Positions 55,097-63,840 are shown, counted from the first letter of the stretch. The stretch is 64,000 nt of DNA from Indolivaga capnocytophagoides DSM 22835 (GCF_000426485.1 NZ_AUFL01000005.1:186001-250000), one strand, 5' to 3'. Numbers and translations are program-made. Notes: generated by a model not told the origin, from the sequence alone.

Positions 55097-55930
55097 ATGG
55101 AAGACCTTGAAGAGAAAGCTGCTTTAAACACTTTGGATCTTGACAAGATATTTAAAAGCAAAGCTCCGAAGCTATACGCTAAAACACCTTCATTTATCCT
55201 CAGGTATTTAAAGAAGAAAGTACATATTGATGAGTTAAACGAAATCTTAACGATCTACAAAGACAGGTACGGAGTAGATTTTATGGATGCTGTTGTCGGA
55301 TATTTCGACCTCAAGCTGAAAATCAACGGACTCGAAAATATTGATAAAAACGGAAGATACATCTTCGTATCGAATCATCCGCTTGGCGGATTAGACGGAA
55401 TCTGCCTATCGGCGATTGTTGGAAAGAAATTTGATAAAAGAATCAAGTATCTTGTCAATGATCTCCTTTACTACATAAAAAACCTTCAACCGATATTTGT
55501 CCCCGTGAATAAATACGGAAAACAGGCAAAGGATAAAGCCAAGGCAATAAATGACGCATATTTATCTGATGATCAAATCATCACCTTTCCGGCAGGAATA
55601 TGTTCACGCAAAACCGGAGGTAAAATCATAGACCTTCAATGGCAAAAATCGTTCATACATAAAGCCATTGAAACTAAACGGGACGTTATTCCCGTACATT
55701 TCAATGCCCATAATTCGAATTTCTTTTATAGATTTGCAAATTGCAGAAAAGCTTTAGGTATTAAATTCAATATTGAAATGCTGTTTCTTCCTGACGAGAT
55801 GTTTAAGAATAAGCATCAGACGTTTACCATCACTTTCGGAGAGCCTATCAAATGGGAAACCTTTGATAAATCGAAAACTCCGCAGCAATGGGCTGACGAA
55901 GTCAAAAATATTACTTATAAGTTAGATTAG
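55097..55930 (+). CDS. glsA: Lysophospholipid-type O-acyltransferase (GlsA-like)
   Basis: A protein of 277 residues from the ATG at 55097 (a TTG at 55079 is possible). PlsC-type acyltransferase with the catalytic HxxxxD motif NHPLGGLD (H94 from this start) and FPAGICSRK as the glycerol-phosphate-like block. In Bacteroides thetaiotaomicron a pair of O- and N-acyltransferases (glsA, glsB) makes glycine lipids, and the next gene here matches GlsB. So this enzyme likely adds the second, O-linked acyl chain at the inner membrane. Confidence 0.8.
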   Translation: MEDLEEKAALNTLDLDKIFKSKAPKLYAKTPSFILRYLKKKVHIDELNEILTIYKDRYGVDFMDAVVGYFDLKLKINGLENIDKNGRYIFVSNHPLGGLDGICLSAIVGKKFDKRIKYLVNDLLYYIKNLQPIFVPVNKYGKQAKDKAKAINDAYLSDDQIITFPAGICSRKTGGKIIDLQWQKSFIHKAIETKRDVIPVHFNAHNSNFFYRFANCRKALGIKFNIEMLFLPDEMFKNKHQTFTITFGEPIKWETFDKSKTPQQWADEVKNITYKLD

Positions 55931-55981
55931 AGCTGTACAAACGGCTAAATCGATCGGCAAATATGAATAACCGAAACATTT

Positions 55982-56077
55982 TCTTTTAAGTAATGAATTG
56001 TAGTAATTATCGATTTTTGAATAACAACAAGCTTTGGCTGTTTCATTTACCAAAGTAATAAATAGGTTTGAGACCTT
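55982..56077 (-). repeat. Dispersed palindromic repeat, reversed copy (S)
   Basis: Reversed: drifted tail, CTTTGGCTGTTTCATTTACC with the AAAG partner, AATAAATAGG and head AAGGTTTGAGACCT-type sequence at 56063-56076. The head ends 14 bases before the glsB ATG. It fills the glsA-glsB gap. Confidence 0.85.
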
Positions 56078-56090
56078 ACTTAGTATAAAG

Positions 56091-57164
56091 ATGGAAAATA
56101 TTATTGCTGAAGTAGACAAAGCTCTAATCAAAGCCGAATTGACGAAAGACAAGTTCTTACGTAAAACAAATAAGGCTAACAACGAAATATATATCATCAC
56201 GCACCACAACTCCCCAAACACCATGAAGGAGATAGGGCGTCTACGCGAAATCGCATTCAGATACTATGGCGGAGGTACAGGAAAAAGCACCGACATAGAT
56301 GAATACGACACGATGGACAATCCATACAAACAATTGATAGTATGGAATCCCGAAGCCGAAGAGATACTTGGCGGTTATCGTTTTATATGCGGCCCCGATA
56401 TACAGTTCGACTCCAACGGAGAACCCATACTTGCAACGTCTCACCTGTTTCATTTTTCTGAAAAGTTCAACAAAGAATACCTTCCGTATACTATTGAGTT
56501 GGGCAGATCTTTTGTATCCCTCGAATACCAAAGCACCAGAGCAGGCTCGAAAGGAATATTTGCCCTTGATAATTTATGGGATGGTTTAGGCGCACTATCC
56601 GTTGCCGATCCGACCATGAAGTATTTTTTCGGAAAAGTAACAATGTACGATACATACAATTCTCAGGCAAGGGATATGATCTTGTATTTCATGAACAAGC
56701 ATTTCCCCGATCCCGAACACCTCATATATCCCAAACAAAGCCTCAATATAGAAACCGACAAGAGAATCTTAAAGCGGCTTTTTACTGAAGACGATCTAAA
56801 AAGTGATTACAAAATATTAAATACATCGGTCAGAAAATTGGGAATCAATATTCCTCCGTTGGTAAACGCTTACATGGGATTATCTCCCCGTATGAAAGTA
56901 TTCGGAACAGCAATCAATGATACATTCGGAAATGTGGAAGAGACCGGAATACTTATCGACAAAGACGAAATTCTGGAGGAAAAACGCAAAAGACACATAG
57001 AGTCGTATCTGCTGGATAAACCTTCGAAACGATTTTTAAAAAGACTCAGACAAATGATTAACTGGAGCTGGAGTTCTTATAACTGGGGATCTTATAAAAC
57101 CGGTAAATCCGGCAAACAAGGTAAAGCAACAGGTCGTTTCACCAGAAAACGCCGTCCTGAATAA
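56091..57164 (+). CDS. glsB: GNAT-type N-acyltransferase (GlsB-like, OlsB family)
   Basis: A protein of 357 residues from the ATG at 56091. The longer frame from 56034 only reads through the repeat and is not used. It matches the OlsB-like/putative hemolysin acyltransferases (ITHHNSPNTMKEIGRLREIAFRYYGGGTG, then QLIVWNPEAEEILGGYRF). GlsB in B. thetaiotaomicron N-acylates glycine in the first step of glycine-lipid synthesis. The C terminus is long, basic and ends GRFTRKRRPE, perhaps a membrane contact. Confidence 0.8.
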   Translation: MENIIAEVDKALIKAELTKDKFLRKTNKANNEIYIITHHNSPNTMKEIGRLREIAFRYYGGGTGKSTDIDEYDTMDNPYKQLIVWNPEAEEILGGYRFICGPDIQFDSNGEPILATSHLFHFSEKFNKEYLPYTIELGRSFVSLEYQSTRAGSKGIFALDNLWDGLGALSVADPTMKYFFGKVTMYDTYNSQARDMILYFMNKHFPDPEHLIYPKQSLNIETDKRILKRLFTEDDLKSDYKILNTSVRKLGINIPPLVNAYMGLSPRMKVFGTAINDTFGNVEETGILIDKDEILEEKRKRHIESYLLDKPSKRFLKRLRQMINWSWSSYNWGSYKTGKSGKQGKATGRFTRKRRPE

Positions 57165-57229
57165 TTGAGAATTAGATTCTGATCATTTTAAACTTCGTAT
57201 AACGATTAGTCTTATAAACAAGCTTTTCG

Positions 57230-57237
57230 TATATTTG
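57230..57237 (+). promoter_or_regulatory. Promoter -7 element ahead of aroA and repeat T
   Basis: TATATTTG fits TAnnTTTG. The start near 57242 would fall inside the palindrome of copy T and give aroA a 220-base leader. No standard -33 box. Confidence 0.4.
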
Positions 57238-57262
57238 TAAGGTCTCAGACCTTTTTGTGATC
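57238..57262 (+). repeat. Palindrome-only copy of the dispersed repeat (T)
   Basis: AAGGTCTCAGACCTTTTTG, exact head at 57239-57252, 75 bases after the glsB stop. No tail follows. Confidence 0.85.
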
Positions 57263-57326
57263 AATAACAATTGAGAATAGAGATTATTTTCAACTGTCAA
57301 CTCACAGTTTACAATCTGCTAAGTTT

Positions 57327-57388
57327 AAGAGCCTATTTATATTTTAGCGGAAATTTTCATTAAGGCTCTTCAAGCTAATTCTTAGCTG
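57327..57388 (+). promoter_or_regulatory. Inverted repeats in the aroA leader
   Basis: AAGAGCCT (57327-57334) pairs perfectly with AGGCTCTT (57363-57370), followed by AGCTAATTCTTAGCT (57374-57388) and later AAGCTTAGCT, which could form alternative stems. It may act as an attenuator or leader structure; no peptide or ligand is evident. Confidence 0.4.
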
Positions 57389-57461
57389 CTTTTTCTACTA
57401 TAAAAAAGCTTAGCTATAAAATTTAAACAGACTCTAAAAAATACTTACTATTATTACAATA

Positions 57462-58685
57462 ATGAAATACGAAATAAGAGGTACAAATACAATCAACGGA
57501 GAAATACAATTGGCAGCATCTAAAAGTATAAGCAACCGTGCCCTTATCTTAAAAGCATTAAGCAACAGTCCCTATCCTATCGAAAATCTTTCGGATTGTG
57601 ATGATACACGGGTTATGGTCGATGCTTTTTCGTCCGATACAAATGCCATTGATATCGGTGCAGCCGGAACCTCCATGAGATTTTTGACCGCATATTTGTC
57701 TCATATACCCGGAGAATGGACTATCACCGGAACCGAAAGAATGCAAAAACGTCCGATAAATGTTCTGGTGGAAGCTCTGAATGCAATCGGTGCACATATC
57801 GAATATCTGCAGACAAAAGGTTATCCGCCACTTAAAATACGAGGTAAAGCACTAAACGGAGGAGAAGTTTATCTTTCGGGAGGGATCAGTTCACAGTTTA
57901 TCTCCGCCCTTTTGATGATTGCTCCGACAATGGAAAAAGGGCTGACCATACATCTCGAAGGAGACGTAATTTCCATACCGTACATCAAACTCACATTAAA
58001 AATGATGGCTGAATTCGGTGTCAAAGCCGATTGGTCGGAAAACGTGATCAAAATATATCCGAACGAATACAAACCCGTAAAGTACATTGTCGAGTCTGAT
58101 TGGTCGGCTGCATCGTATTGGTACGAAATAGTAGCTCTGGCAGATCATGCAGAGATAGAACTGAGAGGTTTATTTAAAGACAGCGGACAGGGCGATTCTA
58201 AAGTTGCCGATCTGTTTGTAGACCTCGGTGTCAATACCGAATATACAGAAAATGGTGTCATATTAACCAAGACAGACCGCTTTGCAAAAAAAATGTTCCA
58301 CAACTTCGTGAATGAACCCGATCTGGCTCAAACATTTGTTGTAACATGCTGCCTTAAAAACATACCTTTTCTATTTACAGGTTTGCAAACTCTAAAGATT
58401 AAAGAGACAGACAGAATAGAAGCACTTAAAGCCGAAATGAAAAAATTAGGCTATCTTCTCACAGACAGCAAAGACAGCATTCTGGAATGGAATGGAGAAA
58501 GATGCGATGCGGAAAGTGATCCGGTCATTGCGACTTACGAAGATCACCGCATGGCTATGGCTTTCGCTCCGGCTGCAATCAAGCTTACACATTTGAAGAT
58601 CAACGAACCACAGGTTGTTTCCAAATCATATCCTAATTATTGGAATGATCTGAATAAAGTTGGCTTTGATATCAAAGAAATTTGA
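57462..58685 (+). CDS. aroA: 3-phosphoshikimate 1-carboxyvinyltransferase (EPSP synthase)
   Basis: A 407-residue cytoplasmic enzyme of the shikimate pathway. The N-terminal LAASKSISNRALIL, the GAAGTSMRFLTAYL segment (family motif GNAGTxxR with Ala in place of Asn), KETDRIEAL and YEDHRMAMAFAP are in order. It is somewhat shorter than E. coli AroA (427). It stands alone from other aro genes and is coupled to an ABC permease gene that starts within a few bases of its stop. Confidence 0.95.
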   Translation: MKYEIRGTNTINGEIQLAASKSISNRALILKALSNSPYPIENLSDCDDTRVMVDAFSSDTNAIDIGAAGTSMRFLTAYLSHIPGEWTITGTERMQKRPINVLVEALNAIGAHIEYLQTKGYPPLKIRGKALNGGEVYLSGGISSQFISALLMIAPTMEKGLTIHLEGDVISIPYIKLTLKMMAEFGVKADWSENVIKIYPNEYKPVKYIVESDWSAASYWYEIVALADHAEIELRGLFKDSGQGDSKVADLFVDLGVNTEYTENGVILTKTDRFAKKMFHNFVNEPDLAQTFVVTCCLKNIPFLFTGLQTLKIKETDRIEALKAEMKKLGYLLTDSKDSILEWNGERCDAESDPVIATYEDHRMAMAFAPAAIKLTHLKINEPQVVSKSYPNYWNDLNKVGFDIKEI

Positions 58686-58696
58686 GTTTTTCACTA

Positions 58697-59524
58697 ATGA
58701 ATTTTTTAGAATTATTTCAATACGATTTTTTCAGCAATGCTCTTCTTGGGAGTATTTTTGCGAGCATCGTATGTGGTATTATAGGCACTTATATTGTTGT
58801 CAAACGGCTGGTTTTTATCAGTGGAGGTATAACCCATGCTTCTCTGGGCGGACTAGGTATCGGTTTTTATGCAGGCATTAATCCGTTTGTATCGGCACTT
58901 ATCTTCTCTGTGTTTTCCGCTTTTGGCATCCAATGGTTTTCATCACGGCAAGGGGTTAGAGAAGATTCTGCAATCGGTGCGTTTTGGTCGTTCGGTATGG
59001 CTATCGGTATTATCTGTATTTATCTGAAAGCCGGATTTGCACCTAATCTTTCCGATTATCTTTTCGGCAATATACTGACCATAACCCGTACAGATATATA
59101 CTTATTTATTGCACTATCTATAGTATTAAGTCTTGTATTCTTCTTTTTCCGGAAAGAAATACTATACACATCATTCGATCCTGATTTTGCCAGAACCAGA
59201 CACCTTCCGATAAAATTGATAGAGTATTCTATGATGTTTTTCATAGCTGTTTCTATCGTGCTGATTATCCGGCTTGTCGGAGTCGTATTACTGATGTCTT
59301 TGCTTACAATTCCACAGATGACAGCTAATTTATATACAGCCAACTATTCGAAAATAATATTCCTGTCTATATTATTCGGATTAATCGGATGTATATCGGG
59401 ACTGATATTGTCAGCATATATCAATGTGCCATCAGGTGCATTTATTATCTTTACCCTGATTGCCATATATTTTATATGCCGCATTCAATGCAAAATAATG
59501 AAGGTAGAGCCGACTAAGGCATAG
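58697..59524 (+). CDS. Metal ABC transporter permease (ZnuB/MntB type)
   Basis: A protein of 275 residues from the ATG at 58697 (a TTG at 58682 overlaps the aroA stop). ABC-3 family integral membrane protein with about eight spans: SGGITHASLGGLGIGFY, FWSFGMAIGIIC, and IRLVGVVLLMSLLTIPQMTA near the end. It would move zinc or manganese inward. No ATPase or binding protein gene is adjacent, so its partners are elsewhere or the gene is an orphan. Confidence 0.9.
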   Translation: MNFLELFQYDFFSNALLGSIFASIVCGIIGTYIVVKRLVFISGGITHASLGGLGIGFYAGINPFVSALIFSVFSAFGIQWFSSRQGVREDSAIGAFWSFGMAIGIICIYLKAGFAPNLSDYLFGNILTITRTDIYLFIALSIVLSLVFFFFRKEILYTSFDPDFARTRHLPIKLIEYSMMFFIAVSIVLIIRLVGVVLLMSLLTIPQMTANLYTANYSKIIFLSILFGLIGCISGLILSAYINVPSGAFIIFTLIAIYFICRIQCKIMKVEPTKA

Positions 59525-59541
59525 ATCAAAATTAGATATAA

Positions 59542-59580
59542 AGAAAAGGACGCCAAATATGATATTCGGCGTCCTTTTCT
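59542..59580. terminator. Bidirectional terminator
   Basis: AGAAAAGGACGCC (59542-59554) pairs with GGCGTCCTTTTCT (59568-59580) between convergent genes. Confidence 0.9.
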
Positions 59581-59606
59581 TTATATCTTTTCCATACTCT
59601 ACAGCA

Positions 59607-61502
59607 TCAGCGTCCTCCGCCTCCGCCGGAAGAAACACTACCAACGGTTGTTACTACTGAAGATGTAGTAAATGTTTTAGTCGAAGTTCCCTTTGTATAT
59701 GTCGTTCCGCTATATAATCCGTGAAAATCAGTACCTCCGGAAGTACTTCCTCCAGTATAGATGGTATATGAAGTATTTGATTTTATTGCCGGAGTACTAA
59801 ACAACATTGTCATTTGGCTGCTGTACGCGCGTGGCACTTTCACGGTCATGATAGAAGTACCATCAGCTGCTTCGATATGAATCAGCTGATTAGCTGTTCC
59901 TGTAGCCCCATATATCACAGAATATTGAGTGCTCACACTTGATGTTGGCGTACTGGTTGCACCTCCGAATCCGACAAGAGTTCCTCCTGTAATCTTGAAT
60001 GTATTATTGTCACAATCAAACCCTTCTTCGGGGGCAGTTGTTCCTGATGAAATAATAGTACCCCCCGTAATGGTCAAAGTTCCATTCGAATCAATACCAT
60101 CATTAGTCTGGCTATAGCAATATACATTGCCACCGTTTATCGCTATGTGGTTGGATGCATTTATACAATCATCGTAAGCTTCGATCTCTATTGTTCCGCC
60201 GTTGATAGTTAGAGTAGCCTTACTTTCAAGTCCCTCAGCTTCAGTCTTGGATGTTTTTATGGTGATTGTTCCGCCGTTCACAGTAAGGTTACCATCGCTT
60301 TTTATCGCTTTGGCGGCAGTATCATCATTCTGATATTTAAACTGATCTCCGGTAGTAGTAACAGAAATGATTCCATCATCAACAGTCAATGTTCCGTCAA
60401 TATTAATACCCTTACCTCCACTTCCCGAGCTGGTAATAGTTACACTCCCTCCCTGCATCAAGAAGTTACCATCTGCTTTGATTGCTGCAGAAGATGAAAT
60501 ATCGGCATCATCCGTATCATAATAGGCATCTCCTGTAGAAGTGAAGTTAAGAGTTCCTGCTGTAATGGTTATATCGCCTTTACTTTTCAAACCCTTTGAA
60601 GCCTTGCCGCTTATTGTTAGATCTAATGTTCCGCCATTTACTATTATATAAGGAGTAATAGAGGTATCCGTATCCGAATAAGACGTTTTTACGGCATCTC
60701 CGTCTGCACTGTTAATACTGATAGTCCCCCCGTTAATCTCAATGTATCCTTCTTCACATTCTATGCCATCGCCCGTAGAAACAAGATTGATAATACCTCC
60801 ATCGATACGGACATAATCATTGGCATGAATTGCATCTTTAGCAGCCCCTGCAACTTTTACAGTCCCACCTTTTATACGTATATAGTCGTCACTGACAATA
60901 CCATGCTTATAACGTCCTTGCACCTGCAGGCTTCCTGCTCCATCGAATATAAGCTGCCCTTCACTAAAGAAAGTCCCTTTCATATCTTCATCGCCGCTGG
61001 CAGTATATGTAGTACCATCGATCAAACGGTTAGAGGTTCCCCCGACCATAGTAACCGAAACTTTCTTTCCGGATTGGATATTGACAGCAGGACCATCGGC
61101 ACTAATTATATCAACACCATTGAGTCCTATTCCAAACTTATAATCGCTATATATCTTCACCGATCCTGAGGATGTTGATCCCGATAACACGTAATTGACC
61201 TCCGTACTCTGATTGGTGGATGTTATCACTACATTTGCACCGTCCGCAACAACAGTAACCCCATCCGAGGAAAAAGGATTTGTAACAGTAGCTGTAGTTC
61301 CCGAGAAATCAATAGTTACAGCATTTACAAAAGTGGTGTCCTTGGTATTTGTAACAAAGTCCTCATCGATATTATTTTCCGTGCCTCCGCTATCAGGAGT
61401 ATCCCCATCGTCAATAGTATCATCGTCACTGCTGCATGATAATGCAAAGACGGCCATTAACGAAATAATAAACAATCCAAATTTTTCTAACTTCATATCC
61501 AT
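59607..61502 (-). CDS. Cthe_2159/DUF4353-like beta-helix lipoprotein (carbohydrate-binding domain protein)
   Basis: A 631-residue lipoprotein (FALSC, C23) with an acidic Asp/Gly-rich linker, a first beta domain, then from about 150 to 500 a parallel beta-helix built from imperfect repeats of the type IxINGGTIxIxSxGDxI (for example IRIKGGTVKVAG, VRIDGGIINLVS, IEINGGTISINS). This matches the Cthe_2159 family, whose founder binds acidic polysaccharides such as polygalacturonate. It ends GSVSSGGGGGR. Probably on the outer surface. No catalytic residues are apparent; function other than binding is open. Confidence 0.8.
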   Translation of the reverse strand: MDMKLEKFGLFIISLMAVFALSCSSDDDTIDDGDTPDSGGTENNIDEDFVTNTKDTTFVNAVTIDFSGTTATVTNPFSSDGVTVVADGANVVITSTNQSTEVNYVLSGSTSSGSVKIYSDYKFGIGLNGVDIISADGPAVNIQSGKKVSVTMVGGTSNRLIDGTTYTASGDEDMKGTFFSEGQLIFDGAGSLQVQGRYKHGIVSDDYIRIKGGTVKVAGAAKDAIHANDYVRIDGGIINLVSTGDGIECEEGYIEINGGTISINSADGDAVKTSYSDTDTSITPYIIVNGGTLDLTISGKASKGLKSKGDITITAGTLNFTSTGDAYYDTDDADISSSAAIKADGNFLMQGGSVTITSSGSGGKGINIDGTLTVDDGIISVTTTGDQFKYQNDDTAAKAIKSDGNLTVNGGTITIKTSKTEAEGLESKATLTINGGTIEIEAYDDCINASNHIAINGGNVYCYSQTNDGIDSNGTLTITGGTIISSGTTAPEEGFDCDNNTFKITGGTLVGFGGATSTPTSSVSTQYSVIYGATGTANQLIHIEAADGTSIMTVKVPRAYSSQMTMLFSTPAIKSNTSYTIYTGGSTSGGTDFHGLYSGTTYTKGTSTKTFTTSSVVTTVGSVSSGGGGGR

Positions 61503-61613
61503 TTATACTTTTTGATTTAAGGGAACTAAGATTATAATCTTTTGTCCTACATGCAAAAAAAATCGATAAACAGGCAGATATAGACGATGAATTTGATGAA
61601 TCTGAATAAAAAA

Positions 61614-61641
61614 AGGCTTCACCCGTGTAGGGTAAAGCCTT
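61614..61641 (-). terminator. Terminator of the S46 peptidase gene
   Basis: On minus AAGGCTTTACCC pairs with GGGTGAAGCCTT, followed by TTTTTATTC. Confidence 0.85.
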
Positions 61642-61663
61642 CATATATCTATATCAGATATTC

Positions 61664-63793
61664 TTATTTTTGGATATTCAGCTCATTTATCAGACGATGA
61701 CAACCCATTATCTTATCGATTGTATATAATACATAACGGATATCGACACTTATTGTACGCTGAAGTTTAGGTTCGAAAATAATATCACCGCTCAAGGCTT
61801 CCCAGTTACCGTCGAAAGCCAGACCTATAAGTTCTGCTTTTCCGTTAAATACAGGACTGCCCGAGTTTCCTCCGGTAATGTCATTGTTTGACAAGAACCC
61901 TACATGCATCGTTCCATCTTCATCGGCATATCCACCCCATTGAGCAGCTTTCAGATTATCAAGAATATACTGTTGAACCGCAAATTCAGGATCATCTTTA
62001 TTTTCTTTTTCCAATACACCTTTTGATGTTGAGTAGTAATCATAAGATACTGCATCTGCAGGGTTATATCCTCCTACCGATCCATAGCTTAAGCGTTGAG
62101 TGAAATTCGCATCTGGAGAAAAGGTCTTTTCGGGTTGCATTTCCATCAAAGCTGCCATAAACTTACGGGCATTTTTATCGATAATCGGATCGTAAGAAGA
62201 AAGATCTTCACGAATCTTCAAACGGCATTCGGCAACCGATGCCGCAAGCACCATAGCCGGATCTTTTTCGAGTTCTTTTATCGGTTTATCAGCTAATAAT
62301 GTAGCTAAAGTATTAATGTCGGTAAGCTTGGTATTTTTAAATACCCAGTCGGTATATTTATCGTAGTCTCCTTTGAATTTATTGTTAATTGTTCCATAAA
62401 TATCAGGTAGATAACCTGCAGGAACTTTCTCTGCATAGAAACGAAGCAAAGCGGGCATAACCTGTTTATCCAAAGCAGGTACATAATCTTTGTACAGATC
62501 AGCCATTTTAGACCTTACAGCGGCAGCTGCCAATTCTTTATCACTCAAGTCTGTTTGTCTGATTATATTTGCAAAACGAACAAGCTCAATGCCATTATTA
62601 AATGTTTCGGCAAAATATGTCGCTATCCTTGCGGGTTCCATTGTGCTGGTGTATGCATTATCCAAGTTTGATAGAACATCTCCGTATTGTTCTTTTGCAG
62701 AAGGTGTCTTTTCTATCCAATCAGCCAAACGAGACTCCAGTGCCTGTTTATCTTCCAAAACATGAAGACGTCTCAATGCCTGATTCATACCCATTGAGTT
62801 TTTCCAATAGTTTGAACTGCGGCTGAATTTCACTGAATATTTAATACGTACAGCATCATCGGCATTCATTGCTTTACGCCAGATATCCTGTTTGATTGTA
62901 CGAACTTCTATACGGGGGATATTTTCGGATGTCATCATCTGAGAGATTCCCCATGACGGCAAATAACGTTCTGTACTGCCCGGATAACCGATAGTCATCG
63001 CATAATCTTTGTCTTTATATCCTTTTATAGAAACCGGTACTGAATATTTAGGTTTATAAGGAACATTATCGCTGCTGTAATTAGCTGCCTGATTATCTTT
63101 ATTGGCATACACTCGGAACACAGAGAAATCTCCTGTATGACGAGGCCATTGCCAGTTATCGGCATCACCTCCGAATTTTCCGATTGATGAAGGCGGTGCA
63201 AACACCATACGAACATCTCGGAATACTTCATAAACTACCAGATAATATTTGTTTCCGGTATAGAAAGGAATGATACGGGCATTTAAAAACTCGTTGCCTT
63301 TATATTGATCCAAAATTTTAACAGATAGAGAATCTATGATTGTATTTCTTTCGTGTTCGGTCATGTTGTCTGTAACACCTGCTGTAACAGCTGAGGTTAC
63401 ATCTTCTGTTTTTTGCAGAAACGAAACGGTAAGCCCTTCGGTGTATAACTCTTCGGCATTCGAATGACTAACAAAACCATCTTTCAGATAATCATGTTCT
63501 ACTGAACTATGCTTCTGAATAGCATCGTATCCGCAATGGTGATTTGTAAATATCAACCCTTCCTGAGATACAGCAACTCCGGTACAACCTCCGCCGAAGA
63601 TAACAACGGCATCTTTCAATGATGCGTTTTTCTCACTGTATACACTATCGATAGGGAAAGTGAAACCCAATTCCTGCATACGGGCAGCACTTTGACGATT
63701 TAATTCTTTCAGAAGCCACATACCCTCATCGGCATGGATAGCAGACAAAGTCAGCAAGGCTCCGAACAATAAAAAGATTCTCTTCATCTTCAC
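61664..63793 (-). CDS. S46 family dipeptidyl-peptidase, DPP7 type
   Basis: A 709-residue exported serine peptidase with a type I signal peptide (cleavage after about A21). The catalytic His is in TNHHCGYD (H85/H86), and the Ser is S644 in GGNSGSPVF. Residue G662, 18 after that Ser, corresponds to the Gly of DPP7 rather than the Arg that gives DPP11 its Asp/Glu preference, so hydrophobic or mixed P1 residues are expected. Acts in the periplasm on peptides from protein breakdown, as in asaccharolytic relatives. The head of repeat copy U is 13 bases before its start. Confidence 0.92.
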   Translation of the reverse strand: MKMKRIFLLFGALLTLSAIHADEGMWLLKELNRQSAARMQELGFTFPIDSVYSEKNASLKDAVVIFGGGCTGVAVSQEGLIFTNHHCGYDAIQKHSSVEHDYLKDGFVSHSNAEELYTEGLTVSFLQKTEDVTSAVTAGVTDNMTEHERNTIIDSLSVKILDQYKGNEFLNARIIPFYTGNKYYLVVYEVFRDVRMVFAPPSSIGKFGGDADNWQWPRHTGDFSVFRVYANKDNQAANYSSDNVPYKPKYSVPVSIKGYKDKDYAMTIGYPGSTERYLPSWGISQMMTSENIPRIEVRTIKQDIWRKAMNADDAVRIKYSVKFSRSSNYWKNSMGMNQALRRLHVLEDKQALESRLADWIEKTPSAKEQYGDVLSNLDNAYTSTMEPARIATYFAETFNNGIELVRFANIIRQTDLSDKELAAAAVRSKMADLYKDYVPALDKQVMPALLRFYAEKVPAGYLPDIYGTINNKFKGDYDKYTDWVFKNTKLTDINTLATLLADKPIKELEKDPAMVLAASVAECRLKIREDLSSYDPIIDKNARKFMAALMEMQPEKTFSPDANFTQRLSYGSVGGYNPADAVSYDYYSTSKGVLEKENKDDPEFAVQQYILDNLKAAQWGGYADEDGTMHVGFLSNNDITGGNSGSPVFNGKAELIGLAFDGNWEALSGDIIFEPKLQRTISVDIRYVLYTIDKIMGCHRLINELNIQK

Positions 63794-63803
63794 TACTTTA
63801 AAT

Positions 63804-63840
63804 TAAAGGTCACAGACCTGTTTATTTATTTGATATAACT
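63804..63840 (+). repeat. Truncated copy of the dispersed repeat (U)
   Basis: Head AAGGTCACAGACCT at 63806-63819, then GTTTATTTATTTGATATAAC. It lies 13 bases upstream of the S46 peptidase start and just after the stop of the upstream gene. Confidence 0.8.

Noticed and set aside
56034-56090. An N-terminal extension of glsB starting with TTG
   Set aside because: These codons are the inside of a dispersed repeat copy; the ATG at 56091 fits the family.
2037-63840. The dispersed repeats as a CRISPR array
   Set aside because: Copies are scattered over the window with genes between them; no regular spacers and no cas genes.
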